The notes under the pieces are model-generated. The model had not been told where the DNA came from and searched no databases. It saw only the letters and a list, made by a program, of their open reading frames with translations. From the NCBI GenBank assembly GCA_028280715.1, contig JANQLG010000050.1:124001-188000 (forward strand): 64,000 bases of DNA, in the 5' to 3' direction. Shown here in pieces: positions 1-9,519 of this stretch. The stretch comes from Spongiibacteraceae bacterium (GTDB lineage Bacteria > Pseudomonadota > Gammaproteobacteria > Pseudomonadales > Dasaniaceae). Position 1 is the first letter of the stretch, and every line of letters starts with the position of its first letter. The translations under genes were made by a program, and so were the position numbers.

Positions 1-599
1 ATCTCAATCCAACACACCTTTCCTGGTATCAGCTCACGATTGAACCCAATACAGCTTTTTACAGTGCACCGCCAATACTTCCACCCGATGATGAGCTTGG
101 CGATATTCAGCAAGCGGGCGAACAACTACTTGCAAACAACAATTATCAGCATTACGAAATTTCTGCCTATTGCCAGTCTAATAAAGAAGCCAAGCATAAC
201 CAGCATTATTGGCTGTTTGGCGATTTCATAGGCATTGGTGCCGGTGCGCATGGCAAGCTAACCAATATCGCTACCGAAAATATTTCCCGACGCTGGAAGA
301 CCCGAGCACCGCAACACTATTTAGCAGTTAACCAACAACGTTTAGACAATCAATTTCTCGCAGGCGAAAAACTCATTGAGAAAAGTGATTTGAGTTTGGA
401 GTTTATGATGAATGCTTTACGGCTGCAGTCTGGCTTTTACATATCAACCTACGAACACACCACCGGGCTTCAGTTCAACAATATTGAAGCAACCATAAAC
501 TCTTTAATTTCCCAACAGCTCCTGCAGCGTGAATCCAATATCATCAGACCAACACAAAAGGGGTTTCTGTTTTTAAACGATGTGCTGGCCGCATTTTAA
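1..599 (+). CDS. hemW: HemW heme chaperone (radical SAM), C-terminal part
   Basis: The gene is cut by the left window edge; codons run in the frame that starts at position 3 and end with TAA at 597-599. The visible ~198 residues match the C-terminal half of HemW (formerly YggW, a coproporphyrinogen oxidase-like radical SAM protein thought to deliver heme). Recognisable blocks are HLSWYQLTIEPNT, then YEISAYC, HNQHYW, GIGAGAHGK, and the winged-helix-like tail containing EFMMNALRL. The radical SAM CxxxCxxC motif would lie upstream of the window. Shorter open frames starting inside the region are either shadows or the tail of this gene. The family call is firm; the exact function is inferred from the family. 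Confidence 0.9.
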   Translation, partial: LNPTHLSWYQLTIEPNTAFYSAPPILPPDDELGDIQQAGEQLLANNNYQHYEISAYCQSNKEAKHNQHYWLFGDFIGIGAGAHGKLTNIATENISRRWKTRAPQHYLAVNQQRLDNQFLAGEKLIEKSDLSLEFMMNALRLQSGFYISTYEHTTGLQFNNIEATINSLISQQLLQRESNIIRPTQKGFLFLNDVLAAF

Positions 600-694
600 A
601 CACACCAAAATTCGTTCTATAGACAATTGTTGCCCTAGCAAGCTGTGGTATCCTTACCGTCCTATTTTTTTAAGGCAGACTGAAGGTACTAACA

Positions 695-2539
695 ATGCCC
701 AGATACCGCTCTAAAACATCAACAGCTGGCCGCAATATGGCGGGCGCTCGAGCGCTTTGGCGCGCTACGGGCATGAAAGATGATGATTTCCAAAAGCCGA
801 TAATTGCTGTGTCCAATTCCTTTACCCAATTCGTTCCCGGCCATGTGCATCTGAAGGACTTGGGTCAGCTGGTTTGTCGAGAAATCGAAGCAGCTGGTGG
901 TGTAGCCAAAGAATTTAATACCATCGCTGTCGACGATGGCATCGCGATGGGACATGATGGCATGCTGTACAGCTTGCCATCACGCGATATCATTGCCGAT
1001 TCCGTTGAGTATATGGTCAATGCTCACTGTGCTGACGCACTGGTCTGTATTTCCAATTGTGACAAGATAACCCCTGGAATGCTGATGGCCGCCATGCGTC
1101 TCAACATTCCTGTAATTTTCGTTTCTGGCGGCCCAATGGAAGCCGGTAAAACCAAGCTAGCTAATCAAAAACTGGATCTTGTCGACGCTATCGTTATCGC
1201 CACAGATGATAGTGCTAGTGACGAGATGGTGGAAGAATATGAACGCTCTGCCTGCCCAACCTGTGGCTCCTGTTCTGGCATGTTCACCGCTAACTCCATG
1301 AACTGTTTAACTGAGGCTCTGGGCCTTTCATTACCCGGTAACGGCTCTACCCTGGCTACTCATGCCGATCGCGAATCTTTATTTTTAGAGGCTGGCCGCA
1401 GAATTGTCAGCATCACTCGTCGCTATTATGAGCAAGATGACGAATCTGTATTACCTCGCAACATAGCCAATTTTGAGGCTTTCGAAAATGCCATGAGCCT
1501 GGATATTGCAATGGGCGGCTCGACCAACACCATTTTGCACTTACTGGCCGCAGCCCAGGAAGGTGGTATTGATTTCACTATGTCCGATATTGACCGCTTA
1601 TCTCGTCGTGTACCTCAGCTCTGTAAAGTCGCGCCAAATACTCCTCTCTATCATATGGAGGATGTGCATAGAGCCGGCGGTGTTTTAGGCATATTAGGTG
1701 AACTGGACCGCGCTGAGTTACTTCACAACAATTTACCAACTGTATACAGCGACAGTATGAAAGCCGCTCTAGCCGAATGGGATATCATGCAGACTGACAA
1801 AGAAGAGGTTAAGCAGTTTTATCAGGCAGGACCTGCCGGCATCCCTACTCAAACCGCTTTTAGTCAAAGTACCCGCTGGCCCTCTTTAGACAGTGATCGT
1901 GAAGAGGGCTGCATTAGATCCATTGAACATGCCTATTCCACAGAGGGCGGTCTGGCTGTTTTGTTCGGCAATATTGCTGTCGATGGCTGTGTTGTCAAAA
2001 CCTCCGGTGTCGACGAGGATATTTTAGTTTTTGAAGGGCCAGCCTATGTCTGCGAAAGTCAGGAAGATGCCGTAGACGACATTCTCAATGGCAAGGTGAA
2101 AGCGGGTGATGTTGTCGTTATCCGCTACGAAGGTCCCCGTGGCGGACCGGGTATGCAAGAGATGCTCTATCCAACCAGCTATTTAAAATCTAAAGGCTTA
2201 GGAAAAGCTTGCGCACTCTTAACGGATGGCCGTTTTTCCGGTGGCACATCCGGCCTTTCTATTGGACATGCCTCGCCCGAGGCAGCTGCAGGCGGTGCCA
2301 TTGGCTTAGTTGAACAGGGTGACATTATTAAGATCAACATTCCCAATCGAACCATCAATGTTGACCTGACAGACGAGGAATTAGCCTCACGCCGTGAGGT
2401 TATGGAGTCAAAAGGAGCCCAGGCGTGGCAACCAGTCAAAGAACGACCCAGACAGGTATCCGCCGCACTCAAAGTCTTCGCCAAAATGGCGACTAGTGCA
2501 GACAAAGGGGCTGTAAGAGATCTTTCTCAATTAGATTAA
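695..2539 (+). CDS. ilvD: Dihydroxy-acid dehydratase IlvD
   Basis: This enzyme dehydrates 2,3-dihydroxy-3-methylbutanoate and its valerate homologue, the third common step of valine, leucine and isoleucine synthesis. The 614-residue length is standard for the long gammaproteobacterial form. The start is typical ([10 protein letters not shown]), followed by [11 protein letters not shown], the cluster-binding CDKITPGM and [18 protein letters not shown] segments, SLPGNGS, and near the C terminus [16 protein letters not shown]. The ATG has a clear GAAGG at 682-686, eight bases upstream. It stands alone between hemW and the leftward TonB operon and ends in a shared terminator. ilvA lies in the same window but 25 kb away. 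Confidence 0.97.
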   Translation: MPRYRSKTSTAGRNMAGARALWRATGMKDDDFQKPIIAVSNSFTQFVPGHVHLKDLGQLVCREIEAAGGVAKEFNTIAVDDGIAMGHDGMLYSLPSRDIIADSVEYMVNAHCADALVCISNCDKITPGMLMAAMRLNIPVIFVSGGPMEAGKTKLANQKLDLVDAIVIATDDSASDEMVEEYERSACPTCGSCSGMFTANSMNCLTEALGLSLPGNGSTLATHADRESLFLEAGRRIVSITRRYYEQDDESVLPRNIANFEAFENAMSLDIAMGGSTNTILHLLAAAQEGGIDFTMSDIDRLSRRVPQLCKVAPNTPLYHMEDVHRAGGVLGILGELDRAELLHNNLPTVYSDSMKAALAEWDIMQTDKEEVKQFYQAGPAGIPTQTAFSQSTRWPSLDSDREEGCIRSIEHAYSTEGGLAVLFGNIAVDGCVVKTSGVDEDILVFEGPAYVCESQEDAVDDILNGKVKAGDVVVIRYEGPRGGPGMQEMLYPTSYLKSKGLGKACALLTDGRFSGGTSGLSIGHASPEAAAGGAIGLVEQGDIIKINIPNRTINVDLTDEELASRREVMESKGAQAWQPVKERPRQVSAALKVFAKMATSADKGAVRDLSQLD

Positions 2540-2560
2540 TTTGGGAAATAACTGAAAATA

Positions 2561-2588
2561 AAAAAGGCGCTTTATAAGCGCCTTTTTT
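2561..2588. terminator. Bidirectional rho-independent terminator
   Basis: GGCGCTT (2566-2572) pairs with AAGCGCC (2576-2582) around a three-base loop. It is preceded by an A tract and followed by six T residues, so it can act on both strands. It lies between the convergent ilvD and TPR-protein genes. Confidence 0.9.
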
Positions 2589-2613
2589 ATCACTAATAAG
2601 ATGAGCTGGACCA

Positions 2614-3945
2614 TCAAACTTGTTCCAAACTCTTCTGACGTTCAAGCTCTCTATCCATGAACTTAATCCACTGATCTGCATATTGCTTACTACGCTTATC
2701 CTTAGCGGCTTCTCTGAAAGCAGTACGTGCTGACTGATATTGCTTAAGATTAAAATGAGCCATGCCCTTAACCAGATAAGCAGTATCAGGACGTTTAACA
2801 CCACCCTTCTTTAAGCCTTTATCACAAGATTCAATGGCTTTCTTAAATTCATCATTGTCGAGATAGATGTTGCAAAGACGAGCCCAAATATCGCCCTTAT
2901 CAGATTTCTCAGCAGCTTTGGCCATCTCAGGGATGGATTTCTTAACTTCCTGCGCGGCACGCCATGCATTACCCAACAACTCTAAATTCTTAGATGTAGC
3001 CTCAATGGTTTTTTCTTTAATACCCTGATCAACAACTTTGGCAGCTTTGTAAGGTACTTCATTGGCCAAATACAAATAAGCCATATTAAGCAGTTCTTTT
3101 TCCTGATTTAGCAACTGCTGCTCATAGGCTGTCTCCATAGCTGACAATTGTTTGCTCTCTTCATTCAACTCGGAATACATAGCTGACAATTGCACCCAGT
3201 AGTTCTTCTTTGGGTAATGAATCAGCATTTCACTCAGGATTTCTACAACCTTTCTATAATCTTCCTTGTCATAATATAAAAAGCGTTGCAACCCGTACCA
3301 GTTCTCCTTAGGAATACGACCCTTCTCTTTAGTCATCGCAATAGCTTTTTCGACATTCTGCAAAGCAAGATCGTTTTCTTGTAACTGGTAATAGCCTTGA
3401 CCCAGCAACATATAGGCGCTCGAACCAGGCGCTTGTGCTGTTTCAAACCAAGCTAATAGCGCATTTACACCTTCTCTGTATTGCTCAGTGACAAAATACA
3501 ACTGCGCCAAGCTATATCTTGCCTGTGCAATAGTACCTTCAGGTGCTTCCTGTAAAGTAATAATACGCTTGTAGGCATCTACAGCTTTGGCGAAATCTTC
3601 CTGGCTATAGTAAATGAACGCATAGAGATTAAGCACGTTAGCCATCTCGTAATCGTTTAACGGCTTACCGTCGTTTTGCAGCTCGTCCAGGATCTCCATA
3701 GCCTCAGAGATATTCTTGGCTTCTACTGCCTGCTGAGCTTCCTGCAATTTCTCATACACCTTGTTATTCAAGGCCTGTGTACGTCTTGTTTTCTGTTCTG
3801 GCTTGGCTTCTTCTTCCTGAGCCTGGGCTTTACCAAAAGTTCCTGTTTCCAACACAACAGGAACTATAGCTTGAGCCGCCACTAGAGGAACGGCTATGGC
3901 AAAGGCCTTAGCCCACCGAAATGTCTTTGTAAGCTGTATATTCAT
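2614..3945 (-). CDS. Periplasmic TPR protein of the TonB2-type operon
   Basis: A 443-residue protein with an N-terminal signal peptide (basic start, hydrophobic stretch, AQAQ cleavage region) followed by an acidic linker and helical tetratricopeptide-like repeats through the rest. Blocks such as YEMANVLNLYAFIYYSQEDF, ARYSLAQLYFV and AYLVKGMAHFNLKQYQSA have the TPR pattern of small and large residues. It is the last gene of the DUF3450-exbB-exbB-exbD-tonB group, 72-78 bases after tonB. Such proteins commonly close TonB2/TtpC operons, and a role as an accessory to TonB-dependent uptake is inferred. I chose the ATG at 3945; an in-frame GTG two codons upstream is possible and neither has a strong ribosome site. 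Confidence 0.85.
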   Translation of the reverse strand: MNIQLTKTFRWAKAFAIAVPLVAAQAIVPVVLETGTFGKAQAQEEEAKPEQKTRRTQALNNKVYEKLQEAQQAVEAKNISEAMEILDELQNDGKPLNDYEMANVLNLYAFIYYSQEDFAKAVDAYKRIITLQEAPEGTIAQARYSLAQLYFVTEQYREGVNALLAWFETAQAPGSSAYMLLGQGYYQLQENDLALQNVEKAIAMTKEKGRIPKENWYGLQRFLYYDKEDYRKVVEILSEMLIHYPKKNYWVQLSAMYSELNEESKQLSAMETAYEQQLLNQEKELLNMAYLYLANEVPYKAAKVVDQGIKEKTIEATSKNLELLGNAWRAAQEVKKSIPEMAKAAEKSDKGDIWARLCNIYLDNDEFKKAIESCDKGLKKGGVKRPDTAYLVKGMAHFNLKQYQSARTAFREAAKDKRSKQYADQWIKFMDRELERQKSLEQV

Positions 3946-4023
3946 AGGCACACTTGTTACTTGTGTTACTTAGCTGTTAATTGTCAGTATAGACTTATAA
4001 ATAGAGCCCATACATTAAACCAA

Positions 4024-4629
4024 TCACTGTTCTAGTTCGTAGGTAAAACGGTTCTGAACGCCAGATACATCAATTGCCTCACCGTCTATAACCCTTGGCT
4101 TATACTTAAATTTCAAAGCAGCATTTACAGAAGCGCGCTCGAAATAACCTTTAGGTTGACAGTCGACAGGCACAGGATCTCTAACCGAACCGCTCTTTGT
4201 TACCGTATATTCAACGGTACAGTAGCCCTCAATGCCTCTTGTATTTGCGCGACGAGGATACATCGGTGCAACTTTAACAATCGGCAGGTACTCACCATCT
4301 GAACCCCCCAATCCACCGAGGCCTATCGATACATCTGCGCTAATTTGTGGCGACATGTTGAGTGCATCAGGGTTGGCATCTACAGGTTCAATATCCGGTT
4401 GCGCCAAATCAGGTGGAGGTTCTTCAGGGTCGTCTGGCTTTTCGGGCTTAGCTTCGTCAACCCTAGCTTCAATTTCCGTTTCTGGCATTGTGATATCGGC
4501 AATTTTAGTCGCTGGACTTTCATCCAGCTCTTTGTCAGCCATTTCAATCAGAAGAGGCATAATATAAAACAGGCCCGAGGTGACTAAAACTGCCAACCCG
4601 GCGCCAATAAGTAAGCGTAGGTAATTCAT
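4024..4629 (-). CDS. tonB: Energy transducer TonB
   Basis: A 201-residue TonB: one N-terminal membrane helix (about residues 5-25), an acidic and proline-rich periplasmic linker (PEKPDDPEEPPPDL region, ~60-80), and a C-terminal TonB domain with YPRRANTRGIEGYCTVEYTV and KFKYKPRVIDG. It couples the inner-membrane proton gradient, through ExbB/ExbD, to outer-membrane receptors. The short linker resembles TonB2-type rather than E. coli TonB. It sits six bases downstream of exbD in the same operon. No TonB-dependent receptor is encoded in the window, so the transported substrate cannot be read from context. Confidence 0.92.
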   Translation of the reverse strand: MNYLRLLIGAGLAVLVTSGLFYIMPLLIEMADKELDESPATKIADITMPETEIEARVDEAKPEKPDDPEEPPPDLAQPDIEPVDANPDALNMSPQISADVSIGLGGLGGSDGEYLPIVKVAPMYPRRANTRGIEGYCTVEYTVTKSGSVRDPVPVDCQPKGYFERASVNAALKFKYKPRVIDGEAIDVSGVQNRFTYELEQ

Positions 4630-4635
4630 AATGGC

Positions 4636-5043
4636 TTAGTCATTTTCCGTGGCCAGTGAAACATCAAATACGCCAGCGGCTCTTGCAGCATCAATTACAC
4701 CGGCTACTGTTTCTGTATTAGACTCGTTGTCAGCTTGTACAACAACAGCACCTTTCGGATTCTCAGCATGCATACGCTCTATAACGGAACGTACCGCGCG
4801 CTTGTCCACTCGGCGCTTGTCAATCCAGATTTCGTTGGTCGCGCTCACCGCAACCAGGATATTGACATTCTCTGCCGGTGAAGCTGTAGATGCTTCAGGG
4901 CGGTTAACTTCAATACCCGCTTCTTTAATAAACGAGGCAGTTACAATGAAGAAGATCAGCATGATGAACACAACGTCCAACATGGGAGTCAGGTCAATAC
5001 CACTACCTTCTTCAGTCGCCGCATTTCTACCGTTTCTGCGCAT
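4636..5043 (-). CDS. exbD: ExbD/TolR biopolymer transport protein
   Basis: A 135-residue single-pass protein with the ExbD signature: short cytoplasmic start, then IDLTPMLDVVFIMLIFFIVTAS, where the aspartate after PML is the essential proton-carrying residue of the family. A periplasmic domain of about 90 residues follows. It forms the motor that drives TonB together with the ExbB proteins just upstream. Spacing to exbB (10 bases) and tonB (6 bases) indicates co-transcription. Confidence 0.94.
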   Translation of the reverse strand: MRRNGRNAATEEGSGIDLTPMLDVVFIMLIFFIVTASFIKEAGIEVNRPEASTASPAENVNILVAVSATNEIWIDKRRVDKRAVRSVIERMHAENPKGAVVVQADNESNTETVAGVIDAARAAGVFDVSLATEND

Positions 5044-5053
5044 GATAATTCTC

Positions 5054-5578
5054 TTAATGATCTGTTGTCAGGTGATCTTCCAGCAGTTCGCTTTCACGCT
5101 CTGCAATTCTCGTCACATAGGTATTTGCAAACACGCCCGATAGTGCTGCCACCATTCCCGCCATAGTCGGAATAGTTGCCCTTGATACACCACCTGCCAT
5201 TGATTTGGCATCGCCACCGCCAGTTACCGCCATGATATTAAATACTTCTATCATACCGGTAACGGTTCCCAGCAGACCAAACAATGGCGCTAAAGCAACC
5301 AGCGTTTTGATCATGGGTAAACTGGCATTGATTTTCAGATTTGCTTCTGACACCAACTGCCGACGGATTTGACGAGCGTTCCAAGACTTGCGTTCGCGCC
5401 TGGCTTCCCAGGTATTGATCGCATAATCAATATCGCTACGCAAGTTTGTGTTGAAATACCAAAAACGTTCGAAGACCAGTGTCCACATCACGAATGTCAG
5501 GCCAGCGATCATCCAAAGTACGATGCCGCCCTGATTCATGAAGCGAAGAATAAAGTCTAGTACGTCATTGAGATACAT
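5054..5578 (-). CDS. exbB: ExbB/TolQ-type proton channel subunit (short form)
   Basis: A 174-residue MotA/TolQ/ExbB family protein, the length usual for ExbB2 of TonB2 systems. A first membrane helix near residues 15-35 is followed by a cytoplasmic loop and two more helices, with the conserved APLFGLLGTVTGMIEVF and the MAGGVSRATIPTMAGMVAA block. It is the second of two adjacent ExbB-like genes and probably forms the working channel with ExbD. The start codon lies three bases after the stop of the longer ExbB-like gene, implying translational coupling. Confidence 0.93.
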   Translation of the reverse strand: MYLNDVLDFILRFMNQGGIVLWMIAGLTFVMWTLVFERFWYFNTNLRSDIDYAINTWEARRERKSWNARQIRRQLVSEANLKINASLPMIKTLVALAPLFGLLGTVTGMIEVFNIMAVTGGGDAKSMAGGVSRATIPTMAGMVAALSGVFANTYVTRIAERESELLEDHLTTDH

Positions 5579-5581
5579 TGA

Positions 5582-6973
5582 TTATTTTCCCAGTTGGGCC
5601 TCAGTATGCTCAGCAATAATACCTGTAGACTGCTCTTCCAGAATATGAGTGATTTTCTTAGCTTGACCATTAACGATGGTATGCAAGAGAACCGTAGGAA
5701 TCGCTACTAACAGACCCAGAACTGTAGTTACCAGTGCACCAGAAATACCACCGGCCATTGCTTTTGGATCACCAGCACCAAAGATAGTAATCGCCTGGAA
5801 GGTAATAATCATACCGGTTACCGTACCCAGCAGCCCCATCAGAGGTGCTACCGCAGAAATGATCTTCAACAGGTTCAGACCAAATTCAATCTTAGGTACT
5901 TCTCTTAGAACCGCTTCAGAGAGCTTCAGTTCCAGAGTTTCGGTATCCATAGTTGGATTTTCTTCATGTACCATCAGCACACGACCCAGCGGGTTATTCG
6001 CATTCGCTTTATCGCTCTTCAGCTGAGAACTAACGCGAGCAGAAACGCCTGCCAGAACAATCAAACGCCAAATACCCAGCAAGAACGCAAAGCCACCCAC
6101 TGCTGTAATGGCGTAACCAATTTCATTACCTTGATGCCAGCGCTCTTCTAAAGTAGGAGAGTTAATCAGAGCCGCGAGGAATGAACCACCTGATGGGCCA
6201 GTAGGGTCAGCACCAAATGGTACTTTACCATTAGCGCTTACCAGATTAGCCGCCCAACTCTGGTAAGAACCTGTAGGCTGACGAGCCAACTCAGCTAAAG
6301 TGTTGGTCTGTGGAATGTATTGCAGGTATTTACCGTCTTCACTAACAATGTTGTAAGTACCAACACGAACAACGGTACGCTCTTCTTTCTCACCACCAGG
6401 CTTAGCTACTTGGGCAGTGAAAGATACAACTTTGCCTGACTCAACCATTTCGCGCTGCATTTCGAACCACAGACGCTCGATCTCTTCGATGCTAGGCAGT
6501 TTTTCTGAACCACTCATTTTAGCAATCAGCTCGTCGAGGAAAACTTCACGATTCGGATATTGCGCACTGATAAGAGAGTTGCTGAAGTTAGAACGCAAGT
6601 CGCCGGCAGTTGAAGTCAAGTGACCAAACAATTCTGTCAGAGTACCCAGACGCTCTCTAAGCTGACGTTGCTTCTCAGCAACTTTTAGCTCATTTTGCTC
6701 GAAGGTATTTTCCAAGCGAGCTGAACGCTGTTCTTCTCTTGTGCGAGTATCTTTAGCTTCAGCCAGCATTCTTGATTGCTGGTTTTTTGCATTTCTAAAA
6801 CGCGCTTCACGCGCTCTGTTTTCCTGCGCATCAGTCGCTTGACCCTGCTTAACAAACTCTAGCAGTTGATCCAAGGATTTGGCTTCCTGAGCAACAGCTG
6901 CACCAGAAGACAAGGCAACAACTGAACTCATTGCGATTGCAGCAAATGCAGATTTCATCTTGTTAATATTCAT
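5582..6973 (-). CDS. TtpC-like long ExbB with periplasmic N-terminal domain
   Basis: A 463-residue protein. A signal peptide ends near AVAQ (~29). A charged, coiled-coil-prone region (about 35-125) and a periplasmic domain follow, then a membrane helix around 285-305 (ITAVGGFAFLLGIWRLIVL) and a MotA/TolQ/ExbB domain with APLMGLLGTVTGMI and MAGGISGALVTTVLGLLVA. This is the architecture of TtpC, the extra ExbB-like component of Vibrio TonB2 systems. Its start overlaps the stop of the DUF3450 gene (TAATG). It is thought to connect the ExbBD motor to periplasmic or outer-membrane partners; that role is from the family, not from this sequence. Confidence 0.88.
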   Translation of the reverse strand: MNINKMKSAFAAIAMSSVVALSSGAAVAQEAKSLDQLLEFVKQGQATDAQENRAREARFRNAKNQQSRMLAEAKDTRTREEQRSARLENTFEQNELKVAEKQRQLRERLGTLTELFGHLTSTAGDLRSNFSNSLISAQYPNREVFLDELIAKMSGSEKLPSIEEIERLWFEMQREMVESGKVVSFTAQVAKPGGEKEERTVVRVGTYNIVSEDGKYLQYIPQTNTLAELARQPTGSYQSWAANLVSANGKVPFGADPTGPSGGSFLAALINSPTLEERWHQGNEIGYAITAVGGFAFLLGIWRLIVLAGVSARVSSQLKSDKANANNPLGRVLMVHEENPTMDTETLELKLSEAVLREVPKIEFGLNLLKIISAVAPLMGLLGTVTGMIITFQAITIFGAGDPKAMAGGISGALVTTVLGLLVAIPTVLLHTIVNGQAKKITHILEEQSTGIIAEHTEAQLGK

Positions 6974-7755
6974 TACTGTACAGCCTCCGGAGCAGAAATC
7001 GGCAGTTTAAGGATGTCGATAGAGGCCTGGTTACGCGCAATACGCAACCCTTGCAAGATTGCATTGCGATACTCGCCCGAATCCAATTCAACGAAATCAC
7101 CAACTTCTTGATCCCAAGCACCTGATGTTTCGGTATCTGTAGTTTGATACAACAAAGCAATGCGGCCTACACGGAAGAAGGTCACGTCACGATCAACACC
7201 ACCAATATTCAGTGATCCATTGTAGGCAGAAACCTTACGGCCGTATTCACTTTCAATTTTGTAAGCTTCCAATACTTGACGGAATTTCTCAGCTACAGAC
7301 AAATCTGAGCGATCAACATTGGCACGCAAGAAGGCGATACGTTCTTCGCGCTCTTCCATCAAGAAGGGAACGTCCAATTTAACAAACTGTTCCAAACCAT
7401 CGATCATACGAATGACCAGAGGGGTCACCTGACGCTGAATAACGGTCACCTGATCGATAGAAGTTTCTATATCCTTAATGCGTTGCAGCTGATTAGCAAT
7501 TTGCTTTTCCAGGCGCGCATTGTAGACACGAAGACCATCGACTTGCTTCATGACTGTTTTATAGTCTTGAAGCAGGTTGTCTGTTTCGCTGGCTAGCGCA
7601 TCTACACTCTTTTGGGATTGTTGAGAAGCCTCGGTACGGGCTTGACCTACTTTCAACACAGCGTCCACTGTGTTGGCATGGGCATTCATGCCCGTCACTG
7701 CGCCGAATGACATCGTCACCGCAAACGCAAACATTTTGAATCGATGCATATTCAT
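6973..7755 (-). CDS. DUF3450 periplasmic protein, first gene of the TonB2-type operon
   Basis: A 260-residue protein with a signal peptide (hydrophobic residues ~8-22, cleavage near AHA) and a long coiled coil (about 30-110: repeated heptads with TDNLLQDYKTVMKQVDGL and KQIANQLQRIKDIETSI), followed by a compact domain containing DVTFFRVGRIALLYQT. This is the DUF3450 pattern found upstream of ttpC/exbB genes. I chose the ATG at 7755 because AAGGAA lies ten bases upstream; a longer frame reaching 7863 has no ribosome site and spoils the signal peptide. Function is unknown beyond its fixed association with TonB systems. Confidence 0.85.
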   Translation of the reverse strand: MNMHRFKMFAFAVTMSFGAVTGMNAHANTVDAVLKVGQARTEASQQSQKSVDALASETDNLLQDYKTVMKQVDGLRVYNARLEKQIANQLQRIKDIETSIDQVTVIQRQVTPLVIRMIDGLEQFVKLDVPFLMEEREERIAFLRANVDRSDLSVAEKFRQVLEAYKIESEYGRKVSAYNGSLNIGGVDRDVTFFRVGRIALLYQTTDTETSGAWDQEVGDFVELDSGEYRNAILQGLRIARNQASIDILKLPISAPEAVQ

Positions 7756-8118
7756 GGGGATAGCATTTCCTTCAGGGGTAATGAAAAAAAAAGCAGATAT
7801 TATTAAAACTGACCTTTTATTATTGCAGAGAAGCTGACCAGCAACTCCATAACAGCGCCGCATTTTAATATTAAGTTTTCCGAAGAATCAACGGCGAAAT
7901 AAGACTTTAATAAAATGATTTTTGCAGCTTCAAAAATCGTGTAATTAGGTAACACAGCTTCGAGAAATTGTGTAGCAAACCTAACCGCAAGGTAACATTT
8001 AGTTAATATTCATTATGGCGACAGAATTCCATACACTAGGCTCGCACCAAGATAGCACGCTTGATCTTGCGGCTAAAAGACACAATCTCCAAAGAAAGAC
8101 CTTTAAAATGCACAGTTT
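7756..8118. other. Intergenic region before the TonB2-type operon
   Basis: This 363-base stretch must hold the leftward promoter of the DUF3450-TonB operon and the end of the folA transcript. It is AT-rich with several T runs. I looked for a Fur box and found no convincing match. The octamer AGGTAACA occurs twice (about 7947 and 7990). No gene is supported here. Confidence 0.5.
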
Positions 8119-8643
8119 TTAGCCAGCTCGTTGATAAACAGCGAAACTGTAGTCATAGGGATTACCTCCTTCAGCTTCAAATCTCTCTGAGATCTGCAAA
8201 GACCAATCAGCCCAGTCAACTACTGGAAAGTAAGCATCACCCTCCACTTCGGCATGAACATGAGTCAAATAGAGCCTATCTACAACCGGCAGACAAGCTT
8301 CATAGATCTCGGCACCACCAATCACCATAATTTCTCTAACACCATTCACTATGGCGATGCTTTTACCTAACGCAATTGCTTGTTCTACTGTTGATACCAC
8401 CCTCACACCTTCCGGCTGAAAATCCGCATTGCGCGTTACAACAATATTAGTTCGGCCCGGCAGAGGCTTGCCAATCGACTCAAAGGTCTTTCTTCCCATC
8501 ACAATCGGTTTTCCCATTGTGACCTTTTTAAAATATTTCAAATCTTCGGGAAGATACCAGGGCAATTGATTATCCCGACCTATAACACAATTTTCTGCCA
8601 TCGCCACAATAAGGGCGACCTCAACTTCAAACTCATCTGACAT
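8119..8643 (-). CDS. folA: Dihydrofolate reductase
   Basis: A 174-residue FolA that reduces dihydrofolate to tetrahydrofolate with NADPH. Family motifs are in order: VALIVAMAENCVIGRDNQLPW, LPEDLKYFK with the active-site acid position, PIVMGRKTFESIGKPLPGRTNIVVT, then MVIGGAEIYEACLP and the LTHVHAEVEGDAYFP segment. Slightly longer than E. coli FolA (159) because of a longer N terminus. It lies 22 bases after thyA and probably shares its transcript with lgt and thyA, pairing the dihydrofolate producer with its recycler. Confidence 0.96.
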   Translation of the reverse strand: MSDEFEVEVALIVAMAENCVIGRDNQLPWYLPEDLKYFKKVTMGKPIVMGRKTFESIGKPLPGRTNIVVTRNADFQPEGVRVVSTVEQAIALGKSIAIVNGVREIMVIGGAEIYEACLPVVDRLYLTHVHAEVEGDAYFPVVDWADWSLQISERFEAEGGNPYDYSFAVYQRAG

Positions 8644-8665
8644 GTTAGATACTCGATTTGCAGAG

Positions 8666-9505
8666 CTAAATAGCTATTGGCGCTTTAATCACGGGGTGCG
8701 GGTCATAGCCCTCAAATTCAAAATCTTCAAACTCATAATCAAAGATAGAGCCCGGTTTGCGCTTAATAATTAGCTTGGGGCGTTGGCGAGGCTCACGACG
8801 TAATTGCTCATAGGCAATCTCATCAGTGAGATGATTGGTGTAAAGATGGCAATCCCCAAAGGTATGCACAAATTCACCGACCCCCAAGTCACACTGTTGG
8901 GCAATCATATGGGTAAACAACGAATAGCTGGCAATATTAAAAGGGACACCAAGAAATAAATCTGCACTGCGCTGATATAACTGACAAGAGAGCTTTCCTT
9001 CTGCCACATAAAACTGAAACAAAGTATGGCATGGTGGAAGCGCCGCTCGCCCTTGCTCAACATTTTGCTGAGGACCAATTGACTCATCGGGCAAATCGGC
9101 AGGGTTCCAGCCACTGACAATCAGCCGCCTGGAATTTGGCTTGGTCTTAATCATATTGATCAACTCAGAAATCTGATCAATTGTTGATCCATCAGGGCAT
9201 TCCCAACTCCGCCATTGCTTGCCATAGATAGGTCCGAGATCGCCATTGGGTAATGCCCATTCATCCCAAATGCTCACCCCGCGTTCTTTCAGCCAATTGT
9301 TATCGGTACTGCCATTCAAAAACCAAATCAACTCGTAGATGATACTCTTCAAATGAATTTTCTTAGTGGTCACCAAAGGGAAACCTTTGTTGAGATCGAA
9401 ACGCATCTGGCGACCAAATACCGACCGTGTACCAACCCCCGTCCTATCACCTTTATCAACACCGTTGTCGATTACATCTTGAATCAAATCGAGATATTGC
9501 CGCAT
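8666..9505 (-). CDS. thyA: Thymidylate synthase ThyA
   Basis: A 279-residue thymidylate synthase that methylates dUMP with methylene-tetrahydrofolate. Motifs include [36 protein letters not shown], the catalytic-cysteine segment [12 protein letters not shown], the [23 protein letters not shown] segment, and [12 protein letters not shown]. It is a little longer than the 264-residue E. coli enzyme owing to a short insertion near [13 protein letters not shown]. It is located 14 bases downstream of lgt and upstream of folA, the usual gammaproteobacterial lgt-thyA(-folA) order. Confidence 0.97.
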   Translation of the reverse strand: MRQYLDLIQDVIDNGVDKGDRTGVGTRSVFGRQMRFDLNKGFPLVTTKKIHLKSIIYELIWFLNGSTDNNWLKERGVSIWDEWALPNGDLGPIYGKQWRSWECPDGSTIDQISELINMIKTKPNSRRLIVSGWNPADLPDESIGPQQNVEQGRAALPPCHTLFQFYVAEGKLSCQLYQRSADLFLGVPFNIASYSLFTHMIAQQCDLGVGEFVHTFGDCHLYTNHLTDEIAYEQLRREPRQRPKLIIKRKPGSIFDYEFEDFEFEGYDPHPVIKAPIAI

Positions 9506-9519
9506 AACAAACCTAACTT

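Noticed and set aside
7756-8118. Fur box in front of the TonB2-type operon
   Set aside because: Several AT-rich stretches resemble one half-site, but none has both halves of the 19-bp consensus seen clearly at 20926.
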